A stretch of DNA of 59,328 nucleotides from Alphaproteobacteria bacterium (GTDB taxonomy: Bacteria > Pseudomonadota > Alphaproteobacteria > Rickettsiales > JABSSG01), in contig JAUIIY010000008.1 of NCBI GenBank assembly GCA_030431375.1, forward strand, positions 1 to 59,328, in the 5' to 3' direction. Position 1 is the first letter of the stretch. The number at the start of each line of letters is the position of its first letter. This document shows, in pieces, positions 27,642 to 36,929 of the stretch. A program made the translations under genes and the position numbers. A model generated the notes under the pieces. That model saw only the letters and a list, made by a program, of their open reading frames with translations, did no database searches and was not told the origin of the DNA.

Positions 27642-29198
27642 TTCCCAGTCTTTTTGATATTGCTCAGGCAATTTGTAATTTTTCTTCAGGAATGCCCCGT
27701 CTTCAACAAAAGGATATAATTCCAGATAGGTTTTACTTTCACTATTAGTTTCTCTCCTGTGAAGAAGACTAGGTGTAAGTTGCGAAATTTTATTTATACC
27801 TAATGCTCCTACTAACTCACGGAAGCTAAAGATAGTATTCTTATGAAAATTATATACACGTCTCGATTTGTCGGTAATGTTCAACCCGTTTGCTCTAAAT
27901 TTATCTTGTGTGGCAACTCCTGTAGGGCATTTATTAGTATTACAACTGAGTGACTGAATGCACCCTAAAGCAAACATCATTGTTCTTGCACAGTTGCATA
28001 TATCTGCACCAATACATAATTTTGCTACTAAATCAAAACCGGTAGCAACCTTACCAGAAGCGATCACTCTAATTTTTTTGCGTACACCAATCCCTACTAG
28101 GCAGTTGTGAACTATAATCAGAGCTTCATTGATTGTTTTTCCTAACCTATTAGAAAATTCTAGAGGAGCTGCTCCCGTTCCTCCTTCTGCACCATCAACT
28201 GTTATAAAATCAGGCAGGATATTTGTTTTGATCATCGCCTTACAGATAGCCATAAATTCACTGGTTTTACCTATACATAATTTGAAACCCACAGGCTTGC
28301 CATCAGATAATTTGCGCAATTTTTCAACAAATTTCAGCAGTCCAACAGGGGTATTAAATTCGCTATGTTGCGGGGGTGAGTCGCAATCCTGGTCCATGGG
28401 TATTCCGCGTATCTCGGCTATTTCCTTGGTGATTTTTTCTTTTGGAAGAATTCCCCCGTGCGATGGTTTGGCCCCTTGCGATATTTTGATCTCAATCATT
28501 TTGACATTTTCTTGTTTCGCTTTTTTTACGAACTCTTGGTCGTCGAAAGTACCATTCTTAGCTCTGCAACCAAAATATCCCGTTCCTATTTGCCACACCA
28601 AATCTCCGCCATGATTGTGGTAAGAGCTAATTCCTCCTTCACCTGTATTGTGGTAAAAACTTCCCATTTTAGCACCTTTGTTAAGAGCAATTATGGCATT
28701 GCTACTTAATGATCCAAAGCTCATTGCTGAAACATTTAGAATGGAAGCTTCATATGGTTTTTTGCATTTGTCTCCACCAATCATTATTCGTGTTTCTTCG
28801 AGAGGAAGGGTTGATGGGTTTATAGATTGCTCTAGAAATTCAAAGCCAATCCTGTTTACATCTTTTTTAGTACCAAATGGGACAGTGTCATTAACGCCTT
28901 TTGCTCTCTGATATACTATATTCCTAATTTCTCGACTAAAAGGTAGTTCGCTTTGGTCATCCGCGATAAAATATTGTTGAATTTCCGGTCTTATAAATTC
29001 AAGTAAATATCTAAAATGGCCTAATACTGGGTAATTACGAAGAATAGTATGCCTGACCGAAAATACATCGTATATTCCTAGTAAAATTACGGGGAGCAAT
29101 ACATATAGTGCGTATATTGCCTGAGGAAAGAATTGGTAAAAAAAATAGGTGATCAATAAACTAGTTATTGAAAATATATAGAAAGCTATCCGCATCAT
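27618..29198 (-). CDS. FMN-binding glutamate synthase-like protein
   Basis: This 526-residue protein has two N-terminal transmembrane helices (about residues 5-45). The remainder is a glutamate synthase alpha-domain (GltB central/FMN barrel). Motifs seen are MSFGSLSSNAIIALNKGAKMG, GEGGISSYH, IKISQGAKPSHGGILP, TVDGAEGGTGAAP and the cysteine cluster region SCNTNKCPTGVATQ. There is no amidotransferase domain, so it cannot be a complete GOGAT. These stand-alone membrane-anchored proteins are widespread but their reaction is not settled. Confidence 0.88.
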   Translation of the reverse strand: MMRIAFYIFSITSLLITYFFYQFFPQAIYALYVLLPVILLGIYDVFSVRHTILRNYPVLGHFRYLLEFIRPEIQQYFIADDQSELPFSREIRNIVYQRAKGVNDTVPFGTKKDVNRIGFEFLEQSINPSTLPLEETRIMIGGDKCKKPYEASILNVSAMSFGSLSSNAIIALNKGAKMGSFYHNTGEGGISSYHNHGGDLVWQIGTGYFGCRAKNGTFDDQEFVKKAKQENVKMIEIKISQGAKPSHGGILPKEKITKEIAEIRGIPMDQDCDSPPQHSEFNTPVGLLKFVEKLRKLSDGKPVGFKLCIGKTSEFMAICKAMIKTNILPDFITVDGAEGGTGAAPLEFSNRLGKTINEALIIVHNCLVGIGVRKKIRVIASGKVATGFDLVAKLCIGADICNCARTMMFALGCIQSLSCNTNKCPTGVATQDKFRANGLNITDKSRRVYNFHKNTIFSFRELVGALGINKISQLTPSLLHRRETNSESKTYLELYPFVEDGAFLKKNYKLPEQYQKDWELAEAEKF

Positions 29199-29268
29199 AT
29201 AAATGGCCCTTGCAACATATAGATAAGATGCAAATATACAAATATTTAGTTAATAAGGAGTTAAATTA

Positions 29269-30240
29269 CTATTTTATCCAGCCTTGTTCAGCAAAATATT
29301 TCTTTGCTCCAGGATGTAGAGGTATAATAGTGTCCATCTTAATCATATTTTGTTTCTCAAGTTTCTTTAACACCGGGTGTAATGTTTGGATTTCGTGTAT
29401 TCGTTGAAAGATCTGTTTTGTAAAATCATAGACTAGCTTATCAGGCATTTCTGAGGTCGTGTAAACAGCAGATTCAACAGATATTACATCGATTGGTAAT
29501 TTGGTTGCATAAATTTCTTTTGCTATTGATTTTCTCTTGAAATACGGCTTGTTACCGATCAAATCTTTAATTTTCTTCTCACCCAGGGATATTATTTTAG
29601 CATCACAATTATTTAAAGATTCTTGCACTAAGCCGTTAGGGTGAGATACTGTATAAATAATTGCATCAATTTCTCCTGAGCATAGAGATTTACTTAAATT
29701 TGTTGGGTTAATATACACAACCTCTAGATCAGATTTTTCCCAGTTATAGCTTTTTATGATGTCACTTATGAAAATTTCGGTTCCATTACCTCGTTCACCA
29801 AAGCTAATTTTTTTATTTTTTAAATCCGAAAAGTTTTTTATGTTAGAGCCCCCTCTCACTATTATGGTCATACTTTCATCCGCTAAAGTAAAAACTTTTC
29901 TAAGAGAGAGGAATTTTTTATCTTTGTCAAAAGGGGAGGATGCATTATAAGCCTTTTCTGCAATGTCAGATTGGCTGAGGGCAAAATTCCTTGGGTTGGC
30001 GCTAAGATATTCAATTGTTGAAACTGACCCGTTGCTAACCAAAACCGAACAATATAATAAAGGTGAATTATGATTTATTGTCCTGCACAAAGCCCCTGCA
30101 GTAGGGTAGTATACGCCAGTTACATTTCCTGAAGCTATTTTTATAGCTTGCTTATCTTCATCGGCATAGAGTGCAGATAAAAAAAGAGAAATTATAAAAA
30201 ATATTAATATATTTTTTTTCAAAATTATTTCCTTCATCAT
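29269..30240 (-). CDS. TAXI family TRAP solute-binding protein
   Basis: This 323-residue protein has a clear signal peptide (about residues 1-26, hydrophobic IFFIISLFLSALYA). The TAXI opening IKIASGNVTGVYYPTAGALCR is followed by the NPRNFALSQSDIA, GERGNGTEIFISDI and AIIYTVSHPNG segments. It should bind a carboxylate or amino-acid-like solute in the periplasm for a TRAP transporter. No DctQ/DctM or fused permease gene is in the window, so its partner is elsewhere or missing. Confidence 0.88.
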   Translation of the reverse strand: MMKEIILKKNILIFFIISLFLSALYADEDKQAIKIASGNVTGVYYPTAGALCRTINHNSPLLYCSVLVSNGSVSTIEYLSANPRNFALSQSDIAEKAYNASSPFDKDKKFLSLRKVFTLADESMTIIVRGGSNIKNFSDLKNKKISFGERGNGTEIFISDIIKSYNWEKSDLEVVYINPTNLSKSLCSGEIDAIIYTVSHPNGLVQESLNNCDAKIISLGEKKIKDLIGNKPYFKRKSIAKEIYATKLPIDVISVESAVYTTSEMPDKLVYDFTKQIFQRIHEIQTLHPVLKKLEKQNMIKMDTIIPLHPGAKKYFAEQGWIK

Positions 30241-30342
30241 TTATGAAATTTATAAAACTTCTCCCTTCATTATTCAACAAAGATTTCTAGTGATTTTTAA
30301 TATGAAAGAATATATAAGCTTTTTTAACTAACTTTTTTATAT

Positions 30343-31095
30343 ATGCCAGGCTTTTTAAATAGCGCATTAAAATTCAATGAACGTCTAATATGGCAGATAG
30401 CAAATAATAAATATCATAATTTATTATTTTCGGGTTCGCTTTCCAAAGCTACATTAGCTGTTGTTATGGCTCAGGACTATAACCATATGTGGACAACAGC
30501 CAAATGTTGGGAACAACTTAGCGAGAACATAGTCCTTGATAAGGATATAAGAAGGATATACGCAGCTCGTGCTATAAAAGATAGGCGAAACGCGAGCCGG
30601 ATCAAGGATGTTTTCTTACCTAAACTAGATATTGAGATAGATATTTTGGGGAAGCACAGCTATTTGGAGTATAATGAGTTTTTGTTATATTTAAGAGATA
30701 CGAAGCCTCAATTTATGTTAGCTGGTTTAATGCCATGTTACCTTCTTTATCAAGAGATATATAGTGCTAAATCTCATTGCTTCGCTCCGAATAATCCCCA
30801 TCAATTCTGGGTTGATCAGGAATATGGTGAATTAGCTAAAGGTGGGACAGTTAAAAAGTTAATCGATGTTGTTAATGATTTAGCTTCAAACGTTTCAGAA
30901 AATGAAATGGCTGTCATGGAAGAAATCTTTGCTATCTCATTAGGGTATGAGAAGTTATTTTTTGAGCGCGCTATGAAGGCTGCAGGAGAAGTAAAGTTTA
31001 GTGCGAATGATCATAGTATCTCTGCAAACGAACATATTGAAAAATTAGCTGAGCGAAGAGCATATGAGACCCTTAATTTGCCTAACAGATCCTAA
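30343..31095 (+). CDS. TenA/thiaminase II-like protein
   Basis: This is a 250-residue all-helical protein of the TenA/PqqC superfamily. LMPCYLLYQEI matches the region that holds the catalytic Cys of TenA. NPHQFWVDQEYGELAKGG matches the family motif, and GYEKLFFERAM places the late Glu. At the first active-site motif (QDYNHM) a His occupies the place where B. subtilis TenA has Tyr47, by my eye alignment. It may salvage thiamine pyrimidine or have another substrate. It is convergent with addB with no gap. Confidence 0.78.
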   Translation: MPGFLNSALKFNERLIWQIANNKYHNLLFSGSLSKATLAVVMAQDYNHMWTTAKCWEQLSENIVLDKDIRRIYAARAIKDRRNASRIKDVFLPKLDIEIDILGKHSYLEYNEFLLYLRDTKPQFMLAGLMPCYLLYQEIYSAKSHCFAPNNPHQFWVDQEYGELAKGGTVKKLIDVVNDLASNVSENEMAVMEEIFAISLGYEKLFFERAMKAAGEVKFSANDHSISANEHIEKLAERRAYETLNLPNRS

Positions 31096-33921
31096 TCACA
31101 TAAATTCATCGATTCTTTCAAGATGTTGGTAATCATTATAATTAGGGTATTTACTTGGTTTTGGACATATTAGATATGGTTGCTTATCCGATGAATATAA
31201 TTCAATAAGGTCAGTTACCCCATCTTGGGCTATTTGAATAATTTCTTTTAGATTTTTAATCTCAGAAATTTTTCCAAAATTCTTTCCACTTGAAAATTGG
31301 ATATATTTTGCAGAAATAATGGATGAATTCATTCCAAAGCCACCTGCAGATGCAATTACGGCCTCTAATGTCATTTGTGGGGAGAACCCCGATAAGATAT
31401 CTATATTGCTAGGTACGATACCTGTTTTAAAATCGATGATAGTTAGACTGTGACCATTAATCTCTATCTGATCGGCTTTTGCTTTTAGTTTAAATGGACC
31501 ATTTTGGGTGTGCAAAATAATATAACCTTCTTTCTCTGATATAGTTTTTATATCATTTTTATGTCTCAGTTTTTCAAATTTTTCGTACCAATGAGCTATT
31601 TCCATAAAACATGGCCACCAAATTTTATGAATAAGTGGGCGTTTACCAAATTTCTTTATTTCACGCTGCCCTAAGGAAATTAGCTCCTCTAAAAATTTGT
31701 TAGGATCTTGCTTCGATTTATTAAACTTATCCAATGTTGAATGAATAAAATTACCGAAATCTGCTTGGTTTGGATCTCTATCAATTTCATCTAATTTTTT
31801 TAACTTGAGTATTTTTAGGGCATATATGCTATATGGGTCTCTCATTAATTTTTCTATTTGCGTTACTGCAAGCTCTTTTGGCCTTACATCTGCATGAGGA
31901 TAAATTTCTTCTGGCTGATATGGGGTTATGATATCTGTCCTGTAGAGATTCTGTATTTGATCATGCAGGTCCTGGTTGTTCTTGAGTATTTTTTGCTTAG
32001 TTTTAGATTCGAATAATTTAATTCGCTCCAACCATACTGAAGCTCTTGTAGGCGAACCGTCTATAATTTTAGAGCGGCTAATCATCACATTATTTTTGCA
32101 TAACAAAGTTGCTAAATCGTAGGACGCTAAGCTATCCTTTAGTTTCTCATGTGATAGACCCAGGGAAGCATATATTTGCTCGTTTAGCCAAGGATCTGAG
32201 CGATCTCTCAATGGCCAAGAGTTATTGTTAAAGTCAGCGAGAATTACGTAATCACTATGGTCCAACCTGGAATCTATTGGGGTACTGATCGTTATTGAAG
32301 CCTCATTATTATCATCACCAAAAATCTTCCCTTTTTTGATGCTGTTAAATAAAATTAATCTTAGATATTTGGTAGGGTATTTTGTTTTTACTTTTGAAAA
32401 ATTCTGAATTTCATTAATTGAAGATATGATTTCTTGTCCGGCCTTTGAGCTAAGAAAGAAACTCACCTTTTCGCTTTGTAATGTGATTGTTTTAATGGAA
32501 ATAAGGAGTTCTTTGCAATAATCCTCTAAGTAAATAAATTTCTTTTTCAGAGTTAGGATTGCGTTATAAAATTTTTCCAAAAGATGTTTGATATTTTCTT
32601 CTGTAATACAATTAATTAAATACTCGAAATTTTCATAGATACAAATTTTTCTGAGATATTTTCTCTCGAGCTCTTCAATAATTTCATTTAGCTCTGATCT
32701 GGTGTGCCCTAGAGAGAAGAATTTATTTTTCAGAAGTGATAATAACGAGATGATTGAGAATTTTTCTTCTGCAAATTTTGCCAAATTTTCGATAAATATA
32801 TATTCATCTGTGTCTGAAAGACATTTTCCTTTGATATTGCGATGACTCAAATTTATGATTCTTAGGATTTTTTCTAAATTATTGGTTAAGTTGTCATTTC
32901 CAGACATGATTAAAATCTTTTTTTCTTGATCATCTTGCAAAATCATTTGGCATTTAAAAGCAATAGAAAATGCTTCTTCAAAAATATTATTTACTTCAAG
33001 AAGTTCTATCTGTTTATTGGCAGGGTGGTTGAGATTCCATAGAGAAACTTGCTCTTTCTTAATAAAATATGACAGAATTTGTTCTTTTTTTTCTGGGGTT
33101 TCACTCCAGCTAGGTACATCACGTTCGCTATAGCCAAGGTACTGGAATAAATCTCTAATGCAGTAGTTTGGGTGCCTTTCATCGATCTCTAGCCAATGAT
33201 CTTTTGAGTTATACCCACCTAGTAAGTTGGTGACAAAATAACCACCACCTTCTAATAAATATTTTATCAATTTTCTAGTAGATTTAATACTACCGGTGGA
33301 GCCCGCAATTATGGTTTTCCCACTGTTTAGTAGATCTTGCTCAATGATTTCTCGAATGAATAAATTTCTATATTCGATACTATCAATCAATTTATGCTTA
33401 CGCATATATTCTGGCCAAATCTCCGATACAAATTCTAAAATTTCTCGATATAAGCTTAAATGTTCAGAATATTCTATTTGTATCGCTCTGTTGATTTGAC
33501 AAAGCTTTACGTCATCAATTCTGAACTTCATTATTAACTTAGTGATTTGTTCAGCAGTTTGTACAACATCGCTTGGTGAATAATTATTAGCCTCTAATTG
33601 TGTCTTAATTAATTTAGTTATCAATATTACCTGTTCTTCGAAGGATATCGGTTTTGGTAGCTTGGAACGAAAAATGCTCTTGCCGTTTGCCGATAGCAGC
33701 GATGTCTCAGAAATTTCGCCTAGTGGGAGTATTTTCGGTAATAAGGAGGAACTATCATCTTTGAGATTATCATAAAAAACTCTGGTGAAATTATAACAAG
33801 AATTTTTATTTGGAAGAAGGATAGTTAATTTAGGAATATCTTCTTTAGGGAATCTACCTTTAATACCTTCATACAAAGCTTGCAGGAAATTCTCACTAGA
33901 AGATACTTTATATAATCTCAT
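31096..33921 (-). CDS. addB: Double-strand break repair protein AddB
   Basis: This 941-residue protein fits alphaproteobacterial AddB: an inactivated helicase-like N-terminal two thirds and a C-terminal PD-(D/E)xK nuclease of the RecB type. The nuclease motifs are FGNFIHSTLDKF near residue 705 and LTIIDFKTG near residue 820. The four iron-sulfur cysteines of Bacillus AddB are not apparent. AddB works with AddA to resect breaks for RecA loading. The addA gene is not adjacent in the window. It overlaps the next gene by 4 bases. Confidence 0.85.
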   Translation of the reverse strand: MRLYKVSSSENFLQALYEGIKGRFPKEDIPKLTILLPNKNSCYNFTRVFYDNLKDDSSSLLPKILPLGEISETSLLSANGKSIFRSKLPKPISFEEQVILITKLIKTQLEANNYSPSDVVQTAEQITKLIMKFRIDDVKLCQINRAIQIEYSEHLSLYREILEFVSEIWPEYMRKHKLIDSIEYRNLFIREIIEQDLLNSGKTIIAGSTGSIKSTRKLIKYLLEGGGYFVTNLLGGYNSKDHWLEIDERHPNYCIRDLFQYLGYSERDVPSWSETPEKKEQILSYFIKKEQVSLWNLNHPANKQIELLEVNNIFEEAFSIAFKCQMILQDDQEKKILIMSGNDNLTNNLEKILRIINLSHRNIKGKCLSDTDEYIFIENLAKFAEEKFSIISLLSLLKNKFFSLGHTRSELNEIIEELERKYLRKICIYENFEYLINCITEENIKHLLEKFYNAILTLKKKFIYLEDYCKELLISIKTITLQSEKVSFFLSSKAGQEIISSINEIQNFSKVKTKYPTKYLRLILFNSIKKGKIFGDDNNEASITISTPIDSRLDHSDYVILADFNNNSWPLRDRSDPWLNEQIYASLGLSHEKLKDSLASYDLATLLCKNNVMISRSKIIDGSPTRASVWLERIKLFESKTKQKILKNNQDLHDQIQNLYRTDIITPYQPEEIYPHADVRPKELAVTQIEKLMRDPYSIYALKILKLKKLDEIDRDPNQADFGNFIHSTLDKFNKSKQDPNKFLEELISLGQREIKKFGKRPLIHKIWWPCFMEIAHWYEKFEKLRHKNDIKTISEKEGYIILHTQNGPFKLKAKADQIEINGHSLTIIDFKTGIVPSNIDILSGFSPQMTLEAVIASAGGFGMNSSIISAKYIQFSSGKNFGKISEIKNLKEIIQIAQDGVTDLIELYSSDKQPYLICPKPSKYPNYNDYQHLERIDEFM

Positions 33922-34388
33922 TTGCTCAGTTTGTGATAATTGCGATTATAATAAATTAAGGGGTTATGGTGGCTCATTTCTTTAATTTGAATCACTTCTC
34001 CGACGATGATGGAGTGGCTCCCCCCATCGTAAATATTTTTAGTTTTACATTCAATATAGGAAACTGATTCTTTAAAACAGGGCAAATTTTCATTTGAGTG
34101 TGATATTTGATCCCATTGTTTTTTTGAGATAGATTTAGTAAATATATTTGAAATATCTTCCTGAAATTCGCTTAAAATATTGACCGCAAATGTTTGGGAT
34201 TTAACGAAATCATCATAACAAAAACTCTCTTTTTTTAAGTTAAATAAAACGAGAAGTGGATCCAAGGATAGAGAGCAGAATGTGTTAATTGTCACTCCGG
34301 TATAATAATCTTGAGATTTTGTTACTGCCACACTAACACTAGACGCTAGCTTGCTCATGCAGTCCTTAAAATTTTGTTGTGTGATCAT
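33918..34388 (-). CDS. Flavin reductase-like FMN-binding protein
   Basis: This 156-residue protein fits the flavin reductase-like (HpaC/RutF) split-barrel family. It shows the N-terminal MSKLASSVSVAVTK region, GVTINTFCSLSLDPLLVLFNLKKES, FAVNILSE and the late HSIIVGEVIQI with DGGSH. It would reduce or bind FMN/FAD using NAD(P)H. No monooxygenase partner gene lies next to it. It sits between the DUF167 gene and addB with overlapping or adjacent ends. Confidence 0.82.
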   Translation of the reverse strand: MITQQNFKDCMSKLASSVSVAVTKSQDYYTGVTINTFCSLSLDPLLVLFNLKKESFCYDDFVKSQTFAVNILSEFQEDISNIFTKSISKKQWDQISHSNENLPCFKESVSYIECKTKNIYDGGSHSIIVGEVIQIKEMSHHNPLIYYNRNYHKLSK

Positions 34389-34390
34389 TC

Positions 34391-34711
34391 TTATCCAAAA
34401 ATTAAACAGTTTAAAACTTGGTTGAAATTATCAGAAATATTACTGATTTGCAAAATCTTATATTGACTGGTTAGGCCACGATTAATTCTAATTGATTGTT
34501 GGCTAATTTCCAATTTTTTGGATAAGTACTTTATTAGCTCTTTATTAGCTTTTCCATCCTCGGGTGGAGATAATAAATATATTTTCCAATAATTTTGGTT
34601 ATTATATTCTATTACGTCACCAGATCTTTGTCTTGAAGATTTTGGGATAACTTTTATATTTAAGTAAAAAATATTATCAATTTCTTTATATGGTGCCAAT
34701 TCTGTGAACAT
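34391..34711 (-). CDS. DUF167 (YggU) family protein
   Basis: This 106-residue protein has the family core FYLNIKVIPKSSRQR, then YLLSPPEDGKANKELIKYLSKKL and a final strand with INRGLTSQYKILQI. Its function is unknown. I use the ATG at 34711. A TTG seven codons upstream would extend into the divergent dacB gene. Its start codon overlaps that of dacB on the other strand, which leaves no conventional intergenic promoter. Confidence 0.82.
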   Translation of the reverse strand: MFTELAPYKEIDNIFYLNIKVIPKSSRQRSGDVIEYNNQNYWKIYLLSPPEDGKANKELIKYLSKKLEISQQSIRINRGLTSQYKILQISNISDNFNQVLNCLIFG

Positions 34712-36128
34712 GATTTTTAAGCAGCTAACCAAATATTTTATTTATTATATCATCACAATGGCTTGCTGGCTAGATTTTGCTGTGGCAAAAAATTTTGAGA
34801 AAGATATCGGCGCAATTATCAAAAAATATGGCGATATAAATTTTGGTGTCTATGTGGTAAATGCTGAAACCAATCAGCCGTTAATCACAATTCATCCCAG
34901 CAGGGTTTTCGTTCCTGCCAGTCTGACAAAAATTGTTGGTTCTTATTTTGCCCTGAAGAAGCTTGGTGCTAACTATCGTTATAATACAGAAATTTCCTAT
35001 GACAAAATCTCGGTTAAAGATAACACTCTAAACTCAAATTTATTCATAAAATTTACCGGGGACCCAACCCTTACAGAGGAGGGGCTATACAGTTTGTTAG
35101 ATCCCATAAAGCGGAAATCAATAAAAAAAATATCCTCTAATATTATCATTGATGATTCTTTTTTTGATGATCATTGGACCAGTGCAGGGGGTTTTACTTG
35201 GGATGACAGGCCATTTTGTAATTCTGCTCCTAAAAGTGCAATTATTATAAATGAGAATTGCAGTAAGGCCTATCAATGGCCAAGTAAAATAGGTGAAAAA
35301 GCTAGATTGGAAATATTGCAACCATATCTTCTTAGCTTTAAGAATGATGTTAAAACAGTAAGTAACAGCCATTCAGGATGTGAATATAAGTCCAAATATA
35401 TAGGAAAAAATCAATATTTGTTATTTGGCTGTATGAAAAATAATACCAAAAAAACTAAGCTAAATTTTGCTCTACCAAACAATAGAAAGATGCTAACTGA
35501 TTATTTAGTTCACTGGCTTGCAAAAGAAAGGATAAAATTTGATGGAAAGATCTTGTACAAAAAACAAAAAGGTAAGAGCAGACTTAGCAACGTCTTGTCA
35601 CCTGAGTTATCAGAAATTCTCCATTTATCGTTGAAAGATTCAAATAATTTGGTGGCGGGGGCCTTGTACAAAACGGTTTCAGCAGAGCTGTTAGGTTCTC
35701 CAGGCAGTGATGAGGAGTCAAATAGGTTATTAAAAGGTTTCTTGCGAGAATTGGGAATTAAAAGCAAATATATGAAAATCTATGGAGGTTCAGGTGAGTC
35801 AAAATATAATCAAATATCACCAAAAGCTTTAGTGAAGCTTCTAAGGGTAATATATAAAGACCAAAAATATTTTCCCATCATGTTAAATGCTTTTCCTGAG
35901 CACGCAAAAGAAGGAACTTTGAAATATCGTAACAATTTGGGTCAGCATAGTAAAAGACTTAAAGTAAAAACAGGTTCTTTGAAAACCTCTTCAGGCATTG
36001 CCGGTTATTATCTAGGGAAAAAGAAATATGTTTTTGCCTTTATGATGAATAATCAAAATATCCCATATGTAAGTGCAAAGGCATTGGAGGATGAGGTGTT
36101 GAATTATATCTTTAGCCAATTAGCATAA
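34710..36128 (+). CDS. dacB: D-alanyl-D-alanine carboxypeptidase, PBP4 type
   Basis: This is a 472-residue penicillin-binding protein of class C type 4. A signal peptide occupies about residues 1-26. The active-site SLTK has Ser71 and Lys74, a SNN triad occurs in LKDSNNLVAGALY, and KTG in KVKTGSLKTSSGIAGY. It trims or cleaves peptidoglycan peptides in the periplasm, which fits a cell that also has murD. A GTG two codons upstream is an alternative start. Its 3' end overlaps the convergent TSUP gene by 17 bases. Confidence 0.92.
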   Translation: MIFKQLTKYFIYYIITMACWLDFAVAKNFEKDIGAIIKKYGDINFGVYVVNAETNQPLITIHPSRVFVPASLTKIVGSYFALKKLGANYRYNTEISYDKISVKDNTLNSNLFIKFTGDPTLTEEGLYSLLDPIKRKSIKKISSNIIIDDSFFDDHWTSAGGFTWDDRPFCNSAPKSAIIINENCSKAYQWPSKIGEKARLEILQPYLLSFKNDVKTVSNSHSGCEYKSKYIGKNQYLLFGCMKNNTKKTKLNFALPNNRKMLTDYLVHWLAKERIKFDGKILYKKQKGKSRLSNVLSPELSEILHLSLKDSNNLVAGALYKTVSAELLGSPGSDEESNRLLKGFLRELGIKSKYMKIYGGSGESKYNQISPKALVKLLRVIYKDQKYFPIMLNAFPEHAKEGTLKYRNNLGQHSKRLKVKTGSLKTSSGIAGYYLGKKKYVFAFMMNNQNIPYVSAKALEDEVLNYIFSQLA

Positions 36129-36906
36129 AGAAAACTCGCTTCAATAAAATAGATGAGCCAAGAATCGCTAAAAAAATTGCAAAAGCCTGTTTTAGCAATT
36201 TGTTTGAAGCGAATTTCTGCAATATATTGCCGATATACACACCAATTGCCCCCCCAACAGCAAAGAATATGGCTATATGAAAATTTATTGTGTTGCCCAT
36301 AAAATAGTGTGTAAATACTGAAATATAAGCTGTTATTGCTATAATGGCGATTGAATTAGCAGCAGCATCTTTCATCGATTGTCTCAACAAAATCACTAAC
36401 CCAGGGACAATTATAACGCCACCACTAAAGCCAAGAAAACCACTGAGAAATCCTGCAACACTTCCAATCAAGATATATTTTTTGACATTGGATTTTTTAA
36501 AATGGCGATCAATTTCTTTTAGCTCTTCTTGAACAACATCTTGCTTTTTTGCGTTTTTCCACATTATGTAGCAAATAACAAGTGTCAGTAGTGAGTACAA
36601 CAACTCAAGCATATTCTTCGATGTAAGCAAGCTAGCTTTGGTGCCTATTGGAGCAAAAACTAAGCCAGATAAAGAGATGCCCAGGATTACTTTGTAATTT
36701 AAATTTTTGTTGATAGCATTTTGAATTAAGCCGGCTGTTGAGGAGAAGATGCTATTGATTAATGCAACTAATATCGCTTGATGAAAGGGCATATTGAGAA
36801 AATACACAAGAATAACAACAGAAACTATGCCGCTCCCTGCACCTATTAAGCCAAGAACACTGCCAGCGAATATCCCTCCAAAAATAAAAATCAGATTTTC
36901 TATCAT
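36112..36906 (-). CDS. TSUP family permease (TauE/SafE-like), copy 2
   Basis: This is a 264-residue membrane protein with about eight helices and the paired family motifs: GGIFAGSVLGLIGAGSGIVSV early and VAGFLSGFLGFSGGVIIVPGL in the second half. TSUP proteins export sulfite or organosulfur anions or act as other anion carriers. The substrate here is unknown. It is the third gene of a class II aldolase-TSUP-TSUP operon and is clearly paralogous to its upstream neighbour. Confidence 0.88.
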   Translation of the reverse strand: MIENLIFIFGGIFAGSVLGLIGAGSGIVSVVILVYFLNMPFHQAILVALINSIFSSTAGLIQNAINKNLNYKVILGISLSGLVFAPIGTKASLLTSKNMLELLYSLLTLVICYIMWKNAKKQDVVQEELKEIDRHFKKSNVKKYILIGSVAGFLSGFLGFSGGVIIVPGLVILLRQSMKDAAANSIAIIAITAYISVFTHYFMGNTINFHIAIFFAVGGAIGVYIGNILQKFASNKLLKQAFAIFLAILGSSILLKRVFFMLIG

Positions 36907-36929
36907 GTTGAATTCATAAGAAAGTCAGT

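Noticed and set aside
28129-28614. 161-residue antisense frame in the glutamate-synthase-like gene
   Set aside because: It mirrors a well-conserved coding sequence. Its length is explained by codon bias on the opposite strand.
34712-34732. TTG start for the DUF167 gene
   Set aside because: It would lengthen the overlap with dacB and adds residues not typical of the family.
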